DNA of 10,394 bases from NCBI GenBank assembly GCA_900762805.1, contig CAAFHY010000270.1, forward strand, positions 1 to 10,394, in the 5' to 3' direction. Below the pieces are notes generated by a model. That model saw only the letters and a list, made by a program, of their open reading frames with translations, was not told the origin of the DNA and did no database searches. Positions within the stretch are counted from its first letter, which is position 1, and each line of letters opens with the position of its first letter. A program made the translations under genes and the position numbers. The DNA is from Oscillospiraceae bacterium (lineage in GTDB: Bacteria; Bacillota; Clostridia; Oscillospirales; Ruminococcaceae). Of this stretch, positions 1-6,395 are shown piece after piece.

Positions 1-304
1 CCCCGCCGGCGCAGTGAAACAGAAAATCGTCTGCCAGCTGCGGCTTTGTGCTTGTCCTTGACGCGGGAGCTGAAACGGTATATCGTTTGCCGGCGGCGGG
101 CGGCGGCACTCTCTGTCGGCGGAAAAAGCGGGAAAGACGAGTAAGGGTTTCCGCGGGCTTCCGCGAAAAGCACAGTCAGTAAACAAGCACCCGGCTCCGC
201 CCGCAGCCCCTTTCCAGCGGCGTGCGGCGGTCAGCATCGCTTTTATACTATTATAAAGGTATAGATAGCCAAGCTTCGGCTGAAGCCCGTTTCCCGCTCA
301 AAAG
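1..304. other. Gene-free left end with repeat and promoter-like fragments
   Basis: I see no convincing gene here. An imperfect direct repeat (15-43 and 71-99, 23 of 29 bases identical) is present. An AT-rich patch at 241-263 holds a minus-strand TATAAT at 250-255, but I find no good -35 for it. Its target would lie beyond the left edge. The 8-mer GCGGGAAA, which also forms the core of the inverted repeat upstream of the ABC operon, occurs at 128-135 and in the opposite orientation at 290-297. A minus frame opening at 235-237 stays open to the edge, but it has no ribosome binding site and an unprotein-like composition. Confidence 0.4.
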
Positions 305-335
305 TAGAGCGCCGCAGCTGCGCTGCGGCGCTCTA
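305..335 (-). terminator. Probable intrinsic terminator of the Bce-type transporter operon
   Basis: A perfect 14-base-pair inverted repeat (305-318 with 322-335, 3-base loop) is followed on the minus strand by CTTTTGAG. It lies about 165 bases beyond the small membrane-protein gene and is the first strong hairpin with a T-tract after the ABC genes. The T-run is short. On the plus strand it is followed by TTCTGTTC, so action in both directions is possible. Confidence 0.6.
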
Positions 336-344
336 TTCTGTTCG

Positions 345-360
345 GCCCGCAAGGGCGGGC
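345..360. terminator. Second small hairpin beside the operon terminator
   Basis: GCCCGC and GCGGGC pair around a 4-base AAGG loop. On the plus strand the stem is followed at once by TTCCTT, which suits a plus-strand terminator better than a minus-strand one. With the 305-335 hairpin it makes a tandem pair. No plus-strand gene that would need it is visible. Confidence 0.35.
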
Positions 361-499
361 TTCCTTGACACGGCGCTTGCCGCGCCCGTCAGACCGCGCG
401 GTATCGGCCTTCAGGTCACAAAATGCTCCGGCGCGCCTCACGCCCCGCCCATCAAGCCGGGCGGCGCCGGCTTTTCAAAGGGCAGCCCTCCGCCGCGCA

Positions 500-673
500 T
501 CAGGCGCCCAGCCAGCCGAGCAGCCTGTCAAAGCCCGTCCAGAACAGGTGAACGATACCCCTGAGAAGCAGCAGCGGGATGAGCAGCAGCCCGATGAACA
601 GCAGCGCCAGCACCGTCAGGGCGCCGGTCAGCAGCCGGCGAAGGCGGAAAAACGGACGAAGCCGGTCACTCAT
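500..673 (-). CDS. Small single-helix membrane protein, third gene of the Bce-type ABC operon (VraH-like position)
   Basis: A 57-residue frame whose ATG sits inside the last codons of the permease gene; the two overlap by 8 bases around ATGAGTGA. A Shine-Dalgarno-like GGGGTGA lies six bases upstream, within the permease C-terminal codons. The protein has a basic N-terminus (MSDRLRPFFRLRR), one long hydrophobic helix at about residues 14-40 rich in Leu, and a short amphipathic tail with two Trp. Codon third positions are GC-rich like the neighbours. Known from the literature: in Staphylococcus aureus a small membrane protein of similar size, VraH, is encoded after the VraDE transporter and is needed with it for high-level gallidermin and daptomycin resistance. 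Size, topology and gene position match that arrangement, but I claim no sequence homology. It could also be a chance frame, though overlap, SD and composition together argue against this. Confidence 0.65.
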   Translation of the reverse strand: MSDRLRPFFRLRRLLTGALTVLALLFIGLLLIPLLLLRGIVHLFWTGFDRLLGWLGA

Positions 674-2681
674 CCTTCTTCACCCCGCTCACGATGCCGT
701 AATAGGCATTGGAGGTCGCCCGGTAAACCAGCGCGTAAAGGATGGCGAAGGCCGCAAAGCAGATGGCGCAGGTCGAGGCGAACAGCCCAACATTTTCAAG
801 TTGGAACAGCTGCAGCACCAGCCGTATCATGGGAAAGGCGAAGAGAAGATGCATCCCCGCGCCGGCCAACGGCAGGAAAAATACGGTCAGCAGCTGCGAA
901 TTGATGCTGGCGCGTATCAGGCGGCGCGTCATGCCGACCTTCTGCATGATATCAAACCGGGCCTGATCCTCGTAGCCCTCGGAGATCTGCTTGTAATAGA
1001 TGATGAGCACGGCGGCCGCCGTAAAGACGATGCTCAGGATGATGCCGAGGCAAAGCATCGAGGAATATATGCTGTAATAATCCATGCGGTTGAGAGCGCG
1101 GCTTTCGATCCAGCCCCGGGTCAGACCGTAGCGCTGCTCCTCGCCCAGCTCACGGAACAGCTCCCCCACGCAGACGGCAAAATCCAGCTGCTTTTCCTCC
1201 CCCGCGCCGATATCAAAGCTGTAAGTCCAGAAGAAATCGGTCAGCTGGTGGTGCTCCGCGTCGGTCATCTCGTACAGCGACATGGCGCGGTCGTTGAAAT
1301 CGGGCACGATCAGCTGGAGCACCGGCAGCGTTTCGCTGACGCTCCCCTCCGCGGGCTCGCTTAGGCGGCCGGCGATGTGCAGCGTACCGGCCGGCGTCTG
1401 CAGGCTGCTGCCCGTGACAATGCTCTGCGGGTCATAAATCAGCGCTTCACCCGGCTGCAGCACCCGGCTCTCGCCGGTGGCGGCGTTATAATCGGACAGT
1501 GAAAGCAGATAGATCTGGTACTTGCTGCCGTAGGCCGACGGGTCAAAGGAAAGCTCCTCCCGCCCGACCCTGGCCACGAACGCAAGGCGGCGCCAGAAGA
1601 TCGTATTGCTCAGCTCGACGCCCTCGTCGGCAGCCAGGGCGCCAAGCTCCGCTTGCAGCTCGCCGAGGCCGTCGGCAGCGGCGCTTTCGAGCCTGATATA
1701 GCCGCCGGTGTTGATCTCGCGCGGGTAGCGTGCGCGGATCGCGTCATCGGCCCCGAAATAGAGGCTGACGGTGGTTGACAGCGTCACCAGCACCATGGTG
1801 GACAGGATGCAGATGGAGGCCAGCCCCGCGCCGTTGCGCCGCATCCGAAAGGCCATCGACGACACCGACACAAAATGCCTGGGCTTGTAATAATAGCCCC
1901 TGTTCCTCTGCAGCAGCCGGCAGAGCAGCACCGAGCCCGACATCATCAGCAGATAGGTGGCCGCGATGACCATCAGCACGGCGATAAAAAACAGCTGAAA
2001 AGCGCTGAAGGCGTCCTGAACCGACAGCGCCATGGCATAGGCCGCCGCCAGCACGATGACGCCCAGCAGCGCCGGCACCCAGTTGGCGCGCGGCGGTTTT
2101 TCGCCCATCTGCCCGCCGCGCATGAGGGCGATGGGGCTGGCAAGGCCGATGCGGCTGAGCGAAACAAAGAACAGCAGCAGGAAGATGGCCCCGAACAGCA
2201 GCAGCGTCATACCGATGCCGAGCGCCGACAGCGAAAAGCTGAAGGCGACGGTGCTGCCCACCAGCTTGAGCAGCCACAGCTCGGCCAGCTTGGACAGCAC
2301 AATGCCGATCAGCAGACCGCCGATGACCGAAAAGAGGCCGACGAACAGCGTCTCCCACAGCAGAACGAGCGCGACGTGCTTTTTTCCCATGCCGAGAACG
2401 CTGTAAAGCCCGAATTCCTTGCGCCGCCGGCGCATGAGAAAGCTGTTGCTGTAAAGCAGAAGCAGCAGCGAAAAGAAAGCAATGACATAGCTGCCCAGCC
2501 CCATAATGATGCGGACGTTGCTGCCGCCATCAACGTCCGTAAAGACTCTGCTCTCGCTGAGATAGACCAGGATATAATAGATGGACACAATGCCGGCGCC
2601 CGTCAGCAGATAAGGCAGGTAAAGCCGCCCGTTGCGGCGGATGCCGTCAAGCGCGATGCGGGGATAGAGTGAGAGCTTCAT
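666..2681 (-). CDS. Bce-type (FtsX-like) ABC transporter permease, 671 aa
   Basis: Membrane subunit of an antimicrobial-peptide resistance and sensing transporter. Hydrophobic segments lie at about residues 20-41, 57-78, 103-130, 153-173, 203-220, 229-255, 284-308, 540-563, 593-615 and 634-654. That gives ten helices, with a large soluble domain (about 310-535) between helices 7 and 8. This layout and the length are diagnostic of BceB-type permeases; the 200-plus-residue loop is the peptide-sensing part in characterised members. FtsX-like cytoplasmic segments follow helix 2 (MRRRRKEFGLYSVLGMGKKH, 83-102) and helix 8 (YEDQARFDIMQKVGMTRRLI, 570-589). The start ATG overlaps the ATPase stop by ATGA, with GGGAGG nine bases upstream. 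The drug recognised cannot be read from the sequence; bacitracin, lantibiotics and similar lipid II-cycle binders are typical of the family. Confidence 0.93.
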   Translation of the reverse strand: MKLSLYPRIALDGIRRNGRLYLPYLLTGAGIVSIYYILVYLSESRVFTDVDGGSNVRIIMGLGSYVIAFFSLLLLLYSNSFLMRRRRKEFGLYSVLGMGKKHVALVLLWETLFVGLFSVIGGLLIGIVLSKLAELWLLKLVGSTVAFSFSLSALGIGMTLLLFGAIFLLLFFVSLSRIGLASPIALMRGGQMGEKPPRANWVPALLGVIVLAAAYAMALSVQDAFSAFQLFFIAVLMVIAATYLLMMSGSVLLCRLLQRNRGYYYKPRHFVSVSSMAFRMRRNGAGLASICILSTMVLVTLSTTVSLYFGADDAIRARYPREINTGGYIRLESAAADGLGELQAELGALAADEGVELSNTIFWRRLAFVARVGREELSFDPSAYGSKYQIYLLSLSDYNAATGESRVLQPGEALIYDPQSIVTGSSLQTPAGTLHIAGRLSEPAEGSVSETLPVLQLIVPDFNDRAMSLYEMTDAEHHQLTDFFWTYSFDIGAGEEKQLDFAVCVGELFRELGEEQRYGLTRGWIESRALNRMDYYSIYSSMLCLGIILSIVFTAAAVLIIYYKQISEGYEDQARFDIMQKVGMTRRLIRASINSQLLTVFFLPLAGAGMHLLFAFPMIRLVLQLFQLENVGLFASTCAICFAAFAILYALVYRATSNAYYGIVSGVKKDE

Positions 2682-3442
2682 TGCCTGTCGCCTCCCGTGG
2701 CCAGCAGCGTCAGCGTGTCGGCGATCTTCTGGTAAAGCTGCTCGTCGGTGCTGTCGCCGCGGTAGAGCTGGTGGAACACCTCGCCGTCGCGGATGAACAG
2801 CACGCGGCCGGCCGTGCTGGCCGCCTTGACCGAGTGGGTCACCATCAGCACCGTCTGCCCGGCGCGGTTGATATCGCCGAACAGCCGCAGCAGCTCGTCG
2901 CTCGACCGCGAATCGAGCGCGCCCGTCGGCTCGTCGGCCAGCACCATGGACGGCCGTGTGATGATGGCTCTGGCCACGGCGGCGCGCTGCTTCTGCCCGC
3001 CCGACACCTCGTAGGGATATTTGTTCAGCAGCTCGGTCAGCCCAAGGCGGGCGGCGACGGGCTGCAGCCGCTGCCGCATCTCGCCGGCGCTCCTGCCGGC
3101 CAGCACCAGCGGCAGATAGATATTGTCCTCCAGCGTAAAGGTGTCGAGCAGGTTGAATTCCTGAAAAACAAAGCCCAGCCGGTCGCGCCGGAAGGCCGCG
3201 GCGTCGGCGTCCCGTATGCGGGACAGCTCCTGCCCATCGAGCCGCACGGTGCCGGCCGTCGGCCGGTCAAGGGCGGCAAGGATATTGAGCAGCGTCGTCT
3301 TGCCCGAACCCGACTCGCCCATGATGGCGACATACTCGCCCTTTTCCACTGTGAATGTAACATCCTTGAGCGCCTCGACGAGCTGCCCGCCGAGATGGTT
3401 GGTATAGACCTTTCTGAGGCCGCTTACCTCCAGCATACTCAT
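2678..3442 (-). CDS. Bce-type ABC transporter ATP-binding protein, 254 aa
   Basis: The ATPase that powers the permease encoded directly after it. Visible motifs: Walker A GESGSGKT (42-49), Q-loop Gln94 in FVFQEFNLL, signature VSGGQKQR (146-153), Walker B VLADEP with Asp170 and Glu171, D-loop GALD, and H-loop His203. This is the MacB/LolD/BceA group of ABC ATPases, and pairing with a 10-helix permease plus a nearby two-component system points to the BceA type. The start at 3442 is preferred over the in-frame Met two codons on because AGGAGG (3450-3455) lies seven bases from it, against thirteen for the second. The stop codon overlaps the permease start (ATGA), implying translational coupling. 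A promoter and a 165-base hairpin-rich leader lie upstream. Confidence 0.94.
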   Translation of the reverse strand: MSMLEVSGLRKVYTNHLGGQLVEALKDVTFTVEKGEYVAIMGESGSGKTTLLNILAALDRPTAGTVRLDGQELSRIRDADAAAFRRDRLGFVFQEFNLLDTFTLEDNIYLPLVLAGRSAGEMRQRLQPVAARLGLTELLNKYPYEVSGGQKQRAAVARAIITRPSMVLADEPTGALDSRSSDELLRLFGDINRAGQTVLMVTHSVKAASTAGRVLFIRDGEVFHQLYRGDSTDEQLYQKIADTLTLLATGGDRQ

Positions 3443-3520
3443 ATCATTTCCTCCTGTTTTGCGCCGCCTGCCGGCTGTGCGCCGGCGGTTCTGCCTGAAA
3501 AGTCGGACGGGCGGCGGGCC

Positions 3521-3565
3521 CCGCCCTGCCGCCCTGAACTTCCCAAGCGTGCAGCGGCAGGGCGG
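3521..3565 (-). other. Leader RNA hairpin upstream of the ABC ATPase gene
   Basis: A perfect 12-base inverted repeat (CCGCCCTGCCGC at 3521-3532, its complement at 3554-3565, 21-base loop) lies in the predicted untranslated leader. The 3' arm in the RNA can instead pair with the next segment, forming a compact hairpin over 3509-3534 (7+3 base pairs with a bulged A). A third stem (GCCGGC at 3470-3475 and 3481-3486) sits just before the ribosome binding site. The two larger hairpins exclude each other, as in attenuators, but the only T-run (four T) follows several bases after the second stem. High GC makes chance pairing likely. Confidence 0.35.
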
Positions 3566-3614
3566 TTGACCGCGGTTTCCCCACTGCGGCTCCCGCGCCC
3601 GTTCCGTATTTAAC

Positions 3615-3644
3615 AGTATAGCAAAAGCGGGAAATGCCTTGCCA
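3615..3644 (-). promoter_or_regulatory. Probable promoter of the ABC transporter operon
   Basis: On the minus strand a -10 TATACT (3615-3620) lies 18 bases from TGGCAA (3639-3644), a poor -35 sharing 3 of 6 bases with TTGACA. A good -10 with a poor -35 is what an activator-dependent promoter shows, fitting control by the adjacent OmpR-type regulator. The start site would be near 3607, giving a leader of about 165 bases. Confidence 0.5.
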
Positions 3645-3667
3645 TCGAATGAGCTTACATTTCCCGC
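3627..3667. promoter_or_regulatory. Long inverted repeat over the ABC promoter, candidate operator
   Basis: GCGGGAAATG (3627-3636) and its exact complement CATTTCCCGC (3658-3667) are separated by 21 bases, so the arm centres are 31 bases apart, about three helical turns. The -35 hexamer lies between the arms and the downstream arm fills the -35/-10 spacer, six bases from the -10. A regulator dimer pair or a looped complex could bind here. Which protein binds is unknown; the neighbouring response regulator is the obvious candidate. Confidence 0.5.
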
Positions 3668-3856
3668 CGAAAAACGAACAAGTCTGTCACATTTGCGCCG
3701 CCGGCTCCGCCTCGCTCCTGCCGCCGGCTATTCAGAAAACAGTCCCGCCGGACGGCCTGTGCCGCTGTCCGGCGGCGCTCCCCTTCTTCGGCCGAGCGGT
3801 GTCGCGGTGTCAGCCCAAGCAAAACGGTTACACACCCTGCATTTTACAACTTCATA

Positions 3857-3884
3857 ATTATCACTTAGTTAGCTTATCTCACAA
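3857..3884 (-). promoter_or_regulatory. Weak second promoter candidate in the AT-rich patch
   Basis: On the minus strand TTGTGA (3879-3884, 4 of 6 consensus) is 16 bases from GATAAT (3857-3862, 5 of 6). It stands in a clear AT-rich island within a GC-rich region. It would start transcription near 3850, about 400 bases before the ATPase gene, with no reading frame in between. Confidence 0.25.
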
Positions 3885-4089
3885 ATTCGGGGGATAGCTC
3901 GGCTGGGAGGGCGGCAAAGCGGCGCCGCTGTTTGGGCGGCAGGCTGCGGCGTCAGGGCGGCGGTATGCGGAACCGGCCGCGCGGAGCCCGCTCCGCCCCA
4001 CAGTGCCGGTATCTGCCGCTGACGGGTACGCTCATGTACGGCAGCTCCGCCGCATGGCAGGCGCATGAAGCTCACCGCGGGCGGCGTGC

Positions 4090-5079
4090 TCAATCGCCCA
4101 TAAATTCACGCCGCTCAAAGGTCAGGCGCATGGCCGTCCCCTGTCCGACAGCCGAGACCGCCGACAGGCGGATGGCAAGCCGGTCGCAGATACGGCGGCT
4201 CAGATAAAGCCCGATGCCGCTCGCCCGCTTGTCATAGCGGCCGTTCAGGCCGGTATAGCCGCACTCAAAGATGCGCGGCAGATCCTCCGGCGCGATGCCG
4301 ATGCCGGTATCCTCAATCAGCAGCGCGTCGGGCCCGTCGCTGTAAATGCGGATGCCGCCCTCGCGCGTATACTTGAGCGCATTGGAAAGCAGCTGCTCCA
4401 GCACAAAACCCAGCCACTTTTCGTCGGTCAGCACCGTCAGGCCGGTGGGCCGGAAATCGAGCCGCAGCCGCCGCTCGATAAACTCGGCGGAAAACCGCCG
4501 GATGCTCTGCCGCAGCAGCTCGTCGAGGCGGCAGGCGCGGAAAACATAGTCGCCCGCGCCCTCGTCGAGCCGCAGATAGGCCATCACCATCCCGACATAC
4601 TGCTCGGTGCGGAAAAGCTCGCGGTTGAGCTGACGCGCCAGCGGCGTGTCCTCATTCTGCAGCGCCAGCCGCATCGAGGCAAGGGGCGTTTTGATCTGGT
4701 GCGCCCAGGTCGTATAATATTCCATCATATCGCGGCTGTGCGCCGCGAACTGCTCGCGCTGCGCCTCGTTCAGCTCGCGCAGCAGCACGATGATGGCCTG
4801 ATAATCCTGCTCGCCGATGCTTTCGGCCGGCGGCAGGCTGCACAGCAGCGCCTCGGCCGGCGTCTGCACCCGCCGGAGCTGCTCATGCCGGCGGCGGAAA
4901 CGGAAAAAGCCGGCTGCCGCAAAGCCGGCGCCGACCGGCAGACATATGACGGCCGGATAAACCGCCTCGGCAAAGGTCAGGCCGTAGAGACGGTAGGTCG
5001 CCAGAAAGACGGCGAAAAACAGCAGCAGCATCAGCAGCGTCAGGCGCTTGTGCTTCAGATAGGCCCAAAACAGCTTCAT
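4090..5079 (-). CDS. Bce-type sensor histidine kinase, 329 aa
   Basis: Membrane kinase that phosphorylates the upstream-encoded regulator. Two N-terminal helices (about 13-32 and 38-58) are joined by a loop of only a few residues, so there is no extracellular sensor domain. This is the intramembrane-sensing (BceS-like) design, in which the ABC permease does the sensing. The phospho-accepting His127 is in WAHQIKTPLASMRL. The ATP domain shows the N box LLSNALKYT (Asn233), the G1 box DTGIGI (257-262) and the G2 box SGIGLYL (287-293). I place the start at MKLFWAYLKHKR because GGAGG lies seven bases upstream and the ATG overlaps the regulator stop as ATGA. A longer frame extends into the regulator gene but is a shadow there. 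Length is usual for the family. Confidence 0.93.
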   Translation of the reverse strand: MKLFWAYLKHKRLTLLMLLLFFAVFLATYRLYGLTFAEAVYPAVICLPVGAGFAAAGFFRFRRRHEQLRRVQTPAEALLCSLPPAESIGEQDYQAIIVLLRELNEAQREQFAAHSRDMMEYYTTWAHQIKTPLASMRLALQNEDTPLARQLNRELFRTEQYVGMVMAYLRLDEGAGDYVFRACRLDELLRQSIRRFSAEFIERRLRLDFRPTGLTVLTDEKWLGFVLEQLLSNALKYTREGGIRIYSDGPDALLIEDTGIGIAPEDLPRIFECGYTGLNGRYDKRASGIGLYLSRRICDRLAIRLSAVSAVGQGTAMRLTFERREFMGD

Positions 5080-5759
5080 GCGCCGCCCTCCACAAGATAT
5101 CCGACGCCGAATTTGGTGACAATAAAATCGTTCAGGCCGGCCGTCTCCAGCTTGCGGCGCAGCCGGTTGACGTTGACGGTCAGCGTGTTGTCGTCGATAT
5201 ACTGGTCGGTCTCCCAGAGCTGCTCGGTCAGCTTTTCGCGGCTGACGATGCGGCCGGCGTTTTCCATCAGGCACAGCAGGATGCGGTACTCGTTCTTGGT
5301 CAGCGCCAGCTTCTGCCCGCCGAAGGACAGCGACTGGTCATCGGTATTGAGCACCGCGCCGCGGCAGCTCAGAGAGGCGGCCGGCAGCGTATAATCATAG
5401 GCGCGGCGCAGCAGCGCCTGCAATTTGGCCATCAGCACGCGGGCGTCAAAGGGCTTGGCGATAAAATCATCGGCTCCCATGCTCATGGCCATCACGATAT
5501 TCATATTATCGCAGGCCGAGGAGATGAAGATGACCGGCACCTTGGAGACGCGGCGCAGCTCGCTGCACCAGTGATAGCCGTCGAAAAAGGGCAGCGAGAT
5601 ATCGAGCAGCACGATGTGCGGCGAAAAGGCGGCGAATTCCTCCATCACACGGTCGAACCGCTGGCAGACGGCGACCTCCAGCCCCCAGGAAGCGGCCTGC
5701 TTCTGCACCGCCTGCGCGATGCCGCCGTCGTCCTCCACGATAAACAGACGATAGGTCAT
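5076..5759 (-). CDS. OmpR-family response regulator of the Bce-type system, 227 aa
   Basis: DNA-binding partner of the kinase encoded next. The receiver domain (about 1-118) has the acidic pocket Glu9-Asp10-Asp11, phospho-acceptor Asp53 in HIVLLDISLPFFDGYHW, Ser80/81 and Lys102 in AKPFD. The C-terminal winged helix (about 130-225) shows the conserved LTKNEYRILLCLMENAGRIVSREKL, LWETDQYIDDNTLTVNVNRLRRKL and GVGYLV segments in three separate stretches. The DDNTLTVNVNRLRRKL recognition helix is typical of BceR/GraR-type regulators. The start is set by AGGAGG (5765-5770), with five bases to the ATG. An upstream in-frame start would run through that ribosome binding site. The last bases overlap the kinase start (ATGA). 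Expected target: the ABC operon promoter at 3615-3644. Confidence 0.94.
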   Translation of the reverse strand: MTYRLFIVEDDGGIAQAVQKQAASWGLEVAVCQRFDRVMEEFAAFSPHIVLLDISLPFFDGYHWCSELRRVSKVPVIFISSACDNMNIVMAMSMGADDFIAKPFDARVLMAKLQALLRRAYDYTLPAASLSCRGAVLNTDDQSLSFGGQKLALTKNEYRILLCLMENAGRIVSREKLTEQLWETDQYIDDNTLTVNVNRLRRKLETAGLNDFIVTKFGVGYLVEGGA

Positions 5760-6050
5760 TTTTCCCTCCTGTACAAACGATTTCCGCGTGCTCGGCGCGC
5801 CCGGAGCGGCCTCTACCTGCCCCACACGGCGGGCGGCGCCGGCAGCGCACCGGCCCATGTCAGGCAGCCGCCGGCTCTCATGCCGACGCGGACACTGCCC
5901 CGATCATGGCGCCGCCGGACTGTCGGTGAAGAAGGGCCGGGAAAACACCTGCCGCCGCATAAGCGGCAAAATAAAGGACCGAATAGCCCCCGCGGCACAG
6001 ATGCCCGGAGCGCGGCATGGCTTCTCACCGCGGCGGAAGCTTCTGCTGTG

Positions 6051-6079
6051 ATTGTACCACATAGGCGGTGCGATTTCCA
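6051..6079 (-). promoter_or_regulatory. Probable promoter of the regulator-kinase operon
   Basis: On the minus strand TGGAAA (6074-6079, 4 of 6 consensus) is 17 bases from TACAAT (6051-6056, 5 of 6). The start would be near 6044. The element falls just downstream of the htpG terminator and is the best match I find before the regulator gene. Confidence 0.5.
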
Positions 6080-6142
6080 CTGTTTGGCGCAAATGTTTGC
6101 GCGGCAGGCCGGCGCGGCGGCCCCCCCCGCCCCGCGATCACA

Positions 6143-6276
6143 GGCAAGCGCTTCGGCGGCAAAGACAAGGAGCAGCCCTGCCGGGCGGCCCATGCGCAAT
6201 ACACATGAGAGCGTTGTTTGGCCGAGGCCGGGCGGCGGCCTTCCGGGCGCTCCGCGGGCAAGCGCTTCGGCGGCAA
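6143..6276. repeat. Pair of 20-base direct repeats
   Basis: The 20-base unit beginning GGCAAGCGCTTCGG occurs exactly at 6143-6162 and again at 6257-6276, 114 bases apart. The flanks are only partly similar. Both lie in the gap between the htpG terminator and the regulator promoter. Read on the plus strand both copies share a frame (GKRFGGK), but no complete coding frame surrounds them. Confidence 0.7.
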
Positions 6277-6310
6277 GGGCAGAAAGCCGGCCGCGGTACG
6301 ATCCATTCAG

Positions 6311-6342
6311 AAAGGCGCCCGCGCAGCTGCGCGGGCGCCTTT
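6311..6342 (-). terminator. Terminator of htpG
   Basis: A perfect 32-base palindrome beginning AAAGGCGCCCGCGC, able to fold as a 14-base-pair stem with a 4-base AGCT loop. It is flanked by A and T runs on both sides, so it can stop transcription from either direction. It lies 54 bases beyond the htpG stop and separates htpG from the two-component operon. Confidence 0.85.
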
Positions 6343-6395
6343 TATCATGCGCTCTTATCCTTGGCGGCCGCCGGCCGGCAGCCGTCCGAGACGGC

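Larger units (their letters stand above)
3443..4089. other. Intergenic regulatory region between the kinase and ABC genes
   Basis: No gene is supported in these 647 bases. From the ABC side it holds a hairpin-rich leader (3443-3607), a promoter with a long inverted repeat (3615-3667), an ACA-N4-TGT box (3676-3689) and an AT-rich patch at about 3826-3892 with a second, weaker promoter candidate. The part next to the kinase stop (3890-4089) contains short GC hairpins such as 3979-3994 but none with a T-tract, so I cannot name a terminator for the regulator-kinase transcript. Confidence 0.6.
5760..6310. other. Intergenic region and long leader upstream of the response regulator
   Basis: No gene is firmly supported. 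It contains the candidate promoter at 6051-6079, a leader of about 285 bases, a 46-codon frame with a weak ribosome binding site (5878-6018), a run of eight C (6121-6128) and a pair of 20-base direct repeats (6143-6162 and 6257-6276). Confidence 0.5.

Noticed and set aside
58..86. Plus-strand promoter (TTGACG with TATCGT at 17 bases) that might drive a small RNA ending at the 305-335 hairpin
   Set aside because: The -10 match is only 4 of 6 and there is no independent sign of a transcript; too weak to list.
1..237. Minus-strand frame from the ATG at 235-237, open to the left edge
   Set aside because: About 79 codons without stop but no ribosome binding site, the TATAAT only some 13 bases upstream, and a composition unlike the real genes.
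3434..3436. Alternative ATPase start at the second Met
   Set aside because: Spacing from AGGAGG would be 13 bases, against 7 for the first ATG.
579..3613. Long plus-strand frames opposite the permease and ATPase genes (579-1364, 1875-2672, 2669-3613)
   Set aside because: They are mirror frames of well-defined genes, without domain motifs or ribosome binding sites.
3887..3962. tRNA-like D-arm (GATAGCTCGGCTGGGAGGGC)
   Set aside because: The D-arm resembles a tRNA, but no anticodon stem forms in register, there is no GGTTCRA T-loop and no matching acceptor strand.
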